Positions 53,481-56,117 of a stretch of DNA of 56,117 nt are shown one piece after another (position 1 is the first letter of the stretch; every line of letters starts with the position of its first letter). The notes below the pieces were generated by a model. It searched no databases and was not told the DNA's origin. It saw only the letters and a list, made by a program, of their open reading frames with translations. A program made the translations under genes and the position numbers. The stretch comes from Mycobacterium sp. 1274761.0 (GTDB lineage Bacteria; Actinomycetota; Actinomycetes; Mycobacteriales; Mycobacteriaceae): positions 1 to 56,117 of the forward strand of contig NZ_LZMC01000067.1 in NCBI RefSeq assembly GCF_001668615.1, read 5' to 3'.

Positions 53481-54860
53481 CTATCGGTGATAGCGGACGC
53501 GAACCCCGCGATGAGGAAGCAATACGATGCCGCGACGCACCTGCCGGTCCTGCGTCGGGTGGACGGCTTGCAACCGCCCGGAGCGCAGCAGTGTCTGGAT
53601 TATGACGGTCAGCTCGAGCATGCTGAAGCTCGCACCGAGACAACGCTTGAGGCCGCCACCGAACGGTATCCACGCGTAGGTCGGCGGGGTGGTACCGAGG
53701 AACCGCTCCGGCCGGAACTCGTGCGGGTCCTCATATGTCGCGGCGTTGAGATTCACCTCAACGATATGGGGGACGATGCGGGTCTTGGCGGCCACACAGT
53801 ATCTGCCAAGTTGGTAGTCGGTGGCGGTATAGCGCCCGGTGAAGGGGGAGGGGGGCCGGATGCGCAGCGTTTCGTTGATCACGGCCTGTAGGTAGGTCGA
53901 TTGGGCTGTTTCGGCCTCGGCCTGTACTTTGGCGAGCGCGTGCGGATGGTGCAGCAGCAGGTCGACCATCCAGGCCAGCGTCGTGGCCGTCGTTTCGTGT
54001 CCCGCCAGCACCAGCGTCACAAGGTCGTCACGTATCTCTTTGTCGCTCAATGCTTCACCGTTGTCGCCGCGGGCGGTCAGCAACAGTGACAGGATGTCGG
54101 CGCGGCCGTGCAGCTCGGGGTCACGCCGCCTGGCGGAGATCATCGGTGTCAGCAGGTCGTCGATGTCTCGGTTTGCGCTGTCGAGTTTGGGCCAGCGTCT
54201 CAACCCGCCGACCGAATGCAGCGCGACACGCAGAATGAGCTGTTCGGACGATCCGATGTCGAGGAGCGTCTGGAAGGGGCGGCCGACGCGAGTGCGCTCG
54301 TCGCGGTCCTCGATTCCGAACATGACGCGAATGATGACGTCAAGCGCGAGTTCGCGTGCAGCACCGAGCATTTCGAAGCTAGCACTCGTCGGCCAGGAAG
54401 CCAGGGCGTTTTTCGTGCTGTCTTCGATGAGCTGCCGGTAGTTCTCCAGGGGCTTGCCGTGCAGCGCCGGTGTCAACAGCTTTCTCCGGCGCAGGTGCTC
54501 GGGCTCCTCCTGAACAAACATCGACCCGGTGCCATAGATGAGCGCTGACGGGCGAACACCGCGGCCGCCCAGGAGGATATCGGGCTTCTCGGTGAACACC
54601 TGCTTGACGAGATCAGGATCGTTGATGAGAACCACGGGAATGCCTGGCAGCGGGATCGCCACCACAGGGCCGTAATGAGCGAACAGACGCCGCACGAGCG
54701 ATTCGCCGGCCAGCAGGTATCCGGCGCCGCATGCGGCGGCCACGAAGGGTCGCAGCGGTGCAATCGCCCGGGGGCCCGGCGGGCGGCGGGCTATGTCTGC
54801 CGTGGTGATCGTGCCGATTTTCCGAACATACGGGATGGTGGGGCCGGGGAGAATGGACAA
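53481..54860 (-). CDS. Cytochrome P450 (CYP135/137/138-like)
   Basis: A 459-residue heme monooxygenase. It has the I-helix motif LAGHETTATTLAW, the ExxR of the K-helix in INETLRIRP, and the heme loop WIPFGGGLKRCLGASFS with its Cys ligand. The PPGP start (RRPPGPRAIAPL) and overall form resemble the mycobacterial CYP135-CYP138 group. Electron partners are not adjacent; substrate unknown. The start is TTG 54860, because no ATG or GTG precedes the conserved PPGP stretch in frame. Confidence 0.92.
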   Translation of the reverse strand: MSILPGPTIPYVRKIGTITTADIARRPPGPRAIAPLRPFVAAACGAGYLLAGESLVRRLFAHYGPVVAIPLPGIPVVLINDPDLVKQVFTEKPDILLGGRGVRPSALIYGTGSMFVQEEPEHLRRRKLLTPALHGKPLENYRQLIEDSTKNALASWPTSASFEMLGAARELALDVIIRVMFGIEDRDERTRVGRPFQTLLDIGSSEQLILRVALHSVGGLRRWPKLDSANRDIDDLLTPMISARRRDPELHGRADILSLLLTARGDNGEALSDKEIRDDLVTLVLAGHETTATTLAWMVDLLLHHPHALAKVQAEAETAQSTYLQAVINETLRIRPPSPFTGRYTATDYQLGRYCVAAKTRIVPHIVEVNLNAATYEDPHEFRPERFLGTTPPTYAWIPFGGGLKRCLGASFSMLELTVIIQTLLRSGRLQAVHPTQDRQVRRGIVLLPHRGVRVRYHR

Positions 54861-54886
54861 ACGTCACCGTGACGAAACCATCTCGC

Positions 54887-55159
54887 TCACTGGTGCTTTG
54901 ACGCGAGACCGGCCGGGGCGGATGCGAGCGCGCGGTGGATGGCATCGGCGAGAGCCAGTGCCGTCTCCTCGGTGAGTTCGAGGGCGACACGGGAAGACGG
55001 CCCGAGCTCAGGGTTGAGCATGTCGATGTTGAGCGTGTGGCCATAGGGCGCATGGACGGGATGGTCGACGTAGACCGTCGCCTCGTTGATCGTGAACCAT
55101 CCGTTGGCTCCCTTGCCGCTGCCGTCCACGTCGATCTTCTCGGTGAGATAGGTGCACAT
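54887..55159 (-). CDS. DUF6295-family small protein
   Basis: A 90-residue cytoplasmic protein beginning MCTYLTEKIDVDGSGKGANG, with WFTINEATVYVDHPVHAPYGHTLNIDML and a final helix (ETALALADAIHRALASA). The family name is from memory; function is unknown. It follows the dienelactone hydrolase gene by 4 bases on the same strand, so the two are probably co-expressed. Confidence 0.78.
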   Translation of the reverse strand: MCTYLTEKIDVDGSGKGANGWFTINEATVYVDHPVHAPYGHTLNIDMLNPELGPSSRVALELTEETALALADAIHRALASAPAGLASKHQ

Positions 55160-55163
55160 GGCA

Positions 55164-55919
55164 TCAGCCTTTCACGTGGTTGCCGAAGAACTCGTTGATC
55201 CGGCGCCAGCCGTCGACGGCGGCTTCGACGCGGTAGGCCGGGCGGTCCACCGAGAAGAACGAGTGTCCGGCGCCGTCGTAGGAGATGAACGTGTGGTCCT
55301 TTCCGAGATGGGTGAGCTCGGCGTCGAGCGTCGCCACCGATTCGGGCGGCGGAAAGCGGTCGTCCTTGCCGAACAGCCCGAGCAGCGGACAGCTGAGGTT
55401 GGGTGCCAGTTCGAGAATGGGTTTCATGGTGGGCGGCATGCCCTCTGGCGCATCTTCGACGACGAAGGCGCCGTAGCAGTCGACCGCCGCGTCGACCTGC
55501 AGGGAGCAGGCTGCCAAGAATGTGTGTCGCCCGCCCGAACAGTGACCGATGACCCCGATCTTTCCGTTGGCGTCGTCGAGGCTGCGAAGGTAGTCGGCGA
55601 CGCCCGCGACGTCGCCCACCAGTCGCTCGTCGGGCACGCCGCCCGCGGCACGCACCGTAGCGGCGGCATCGTCGGGGTCCGCGCCGGGCGCTTCGCGGGA
55701 ATACAGGTTAGGTGCCACGACCTGGTAGCCGTCGACGGCCAACCGGCGGACGAATTCCTTTGTCTCGCGGTCATACCCGGGCATGTGATGGATCCACACG
55801 ACGCCGCCACGCGAGCCCGGCGCCAGTGGTATGGCTTGGTATGCCTCGATCTCGTCTCCGTTGTGGCCCTTGATGGTGACGGTTTCCGCCCGGATCGCAT
55901 CGGGGCTGACTGAACTCAT
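55164..55919 (-). CDS. Dienelactone hydrolase-family protein
   Basis: A 251-residue alpha/beta hydrolase of the dienelactone hydrolase group. The nucleophile is Cys127 in VIGHCSGGRHT, with Asp in GLFGKDDRF and His in YDGAGHSFFS. VVWIHHMPGYDRETKEFVRRL is the oxyanion/first-strand stretch. Such enzymes open cyclic or enol lactones from aromatic ring cleavage, but many members act on other esters. ATG 55919 has AAGGGACG upstream; the frame stays open above it but over low-complexity sequence. Confidence 0.9.
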   Translation of the reverse strand: MSSVSPDAIRAETVTIKGHNGDEIEAYQAIPLAPGSRGGVVWIHHMPGYDRETKEFVRRLAVDGYQVVAPNLYSREAPGADPDDAAATVRAAGGVPDERLVGDVAGVADYLRSLDDANGKIGVIGHCSGGRHTFLAACSLQVDAAVDCYGAFVVEDAPEGMPPTMKPILELAPNLSCPLLGLFGKDDRFPPPESVATLDAELTHLGKDHTFISYDGAGHSFFSVDRPAYRVEAAVDGWRRINEFFGNHVKG

Positions 55920-56040
55920 TACTTTCGTCCCTTCGTCTGGCGCGCTCGCGTGCGATCCACGGTAGTCGGAGAGCCGTCTAGCCCGTGCGGCTGGCCAGCC
56001 GGCAAACGGAACCGTGTATACCCCAAGCTGTTTGGCGCGC

Positions 56041-56117
56041 CTAGTTGGTGGGGGGTGGGGGGGGTGGGTCGGGGTCGTACCACCACCAGTCGGCGCGTTC
56101 GCCGAGAGGTCCGTCAT
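56041..56117 (-). CDS. C-terminal end of an unidentified gene (5' part outside window)
   Basis: Read on this strand, the last bases of the window encode a short tail with WWWYDPD followed by six prolines and a TAG stop at 56043-56041. Tryptophan-rich, proline-ended tails like this are common in actinobacterial proteins, and the other frames look less natural. Only ~24 residues are visible, so nothing can be said of its function. Confidence 0.4.
   Translation of the reverse strand, partial: DGPLGERADWWWYDPDPPPPPPTN
56050..56074 (+). other. G-quadruplex-prone G-run cluster
   Basis: Four G-runs of 6, 8, 3 and 4 bases (56050-56055, 56057-56064, 56066-56068, 56071-56074) are separated by loops of 1, 1 and 2 bases. 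This easily satisfies the G3+N1-7 pattern. On the other strand it encodes a poly-proline tail. Confidence 0.6.

Noticed and set aside
1..56117. tRNA, rRNA, CRISPR array, insertion sequence or prophage
   Set aside because: No cloverleaf-like sequence, regular spaced repeats, transposase or phage-type protein was recognised; absence cannot be proved by eye.

Overview
The window is high-GC DNA with dense, short-gapped operons, many GTG and some TTG starts, and marker genes typical of a mycobacterium. These include RbpA, a polyprenol-phosphate-mannose synthase beside a separate apolipoprotein N-acyltransferase, F420-type PPOX proteins, LipT and an Rv0196/Rv0197-like pair. The gene order rbpA, ppm1, lnt, fxsA, PPOX, cobN, cobG, cobH, cobIJ follows the Rv2049c-Rv2066 region of M. 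tuberculosis (comparison from memory), read on the opposite strand. Separate lnt and ppm1 genes and the wide transport repertoire suggest an environmental Mycolicibacterium-like species rather than M. tuberculosis itself.

Layout. 1-4.1 kb: cobalamin genes cobIJ (cut by the window edge), cobH and cobG, with a drug/metabolite exporter and a divergent CGNR-type regulator between cobH and cobG. 4.2-9.6 kb: a small soluble protein, a 35-residue membrane protein, an alkylsulfatase-type dioxygenase, a four-gene betaine/choline-type ABC importer, and a second 32-residue membrane protein resembling the first. 9.6-18.6 kb: cobN, two tandem PPOX proteins, fxsA, an amidohydrolase, then lnt-ppm1 for lipoprotein acylation and mannosyl-donor synthesis. 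18.6-21.4 kb: rbpA, a zinc-ribbon protein, a DNA-binding/hydrolase fusion and a lipoprotein. 21.5-25.3 kb: an aliphatic sulfonate operon ssuCBAD behind a strong hairpin terminator. 25.3-30.5 kb: an LppI-like lipoprotein, LipT esterase, a kinase-fold fusion protein and an SCO6745-family protein. 30.5-33.3 kb: gluconate module gntR / gntK-gntP. 33.3-39.7 kb: RDD, DoxX and DUF6328 membrane proteins, a RibD-like reductase, a xylulokinase, and a LysR/SnoaL/exporter cluster. 39.8-44.0 kb: a spermidine/putrescine-type ABC importer. 44.2-56.1 kb: an SRPBCC protein, an MFS exporter, a frameshifted P1-family peptidase gene, an NCS1 permease, TspO, a TetR regulator with a molybdopterin oxidoreductase, an ammonium transporter, a cytochrome P450, a DUF6295 protein, a dienelactone hydrolase and the tail of one more gene.

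Functional threads are cobalamin synthesis, uptake of small nitrogen, sulfur and carbon sources (betaine, sulfonates, sulfate esters, gluconate, polyamines, ammonium, nucleobases), and cell-envelope assembly. No tRNA, rRNA, CRISPR array, insertion sequence or phage gene was recognised, and no gene-free stretch exceeds 300 bases.

The points most worth a second look are the paired micro-membrane proteins; several operator-like palindromes at divergent promoters (2434-2463, 9424-9441, 31280-31294, 38741-38755, 49329-49348); the frameshift in the P1 peptidase gene; the 11-residue repeat tail on the DoxX protein; and a molybdopterin enzyme with no obvious protein ligand to molybdenum.
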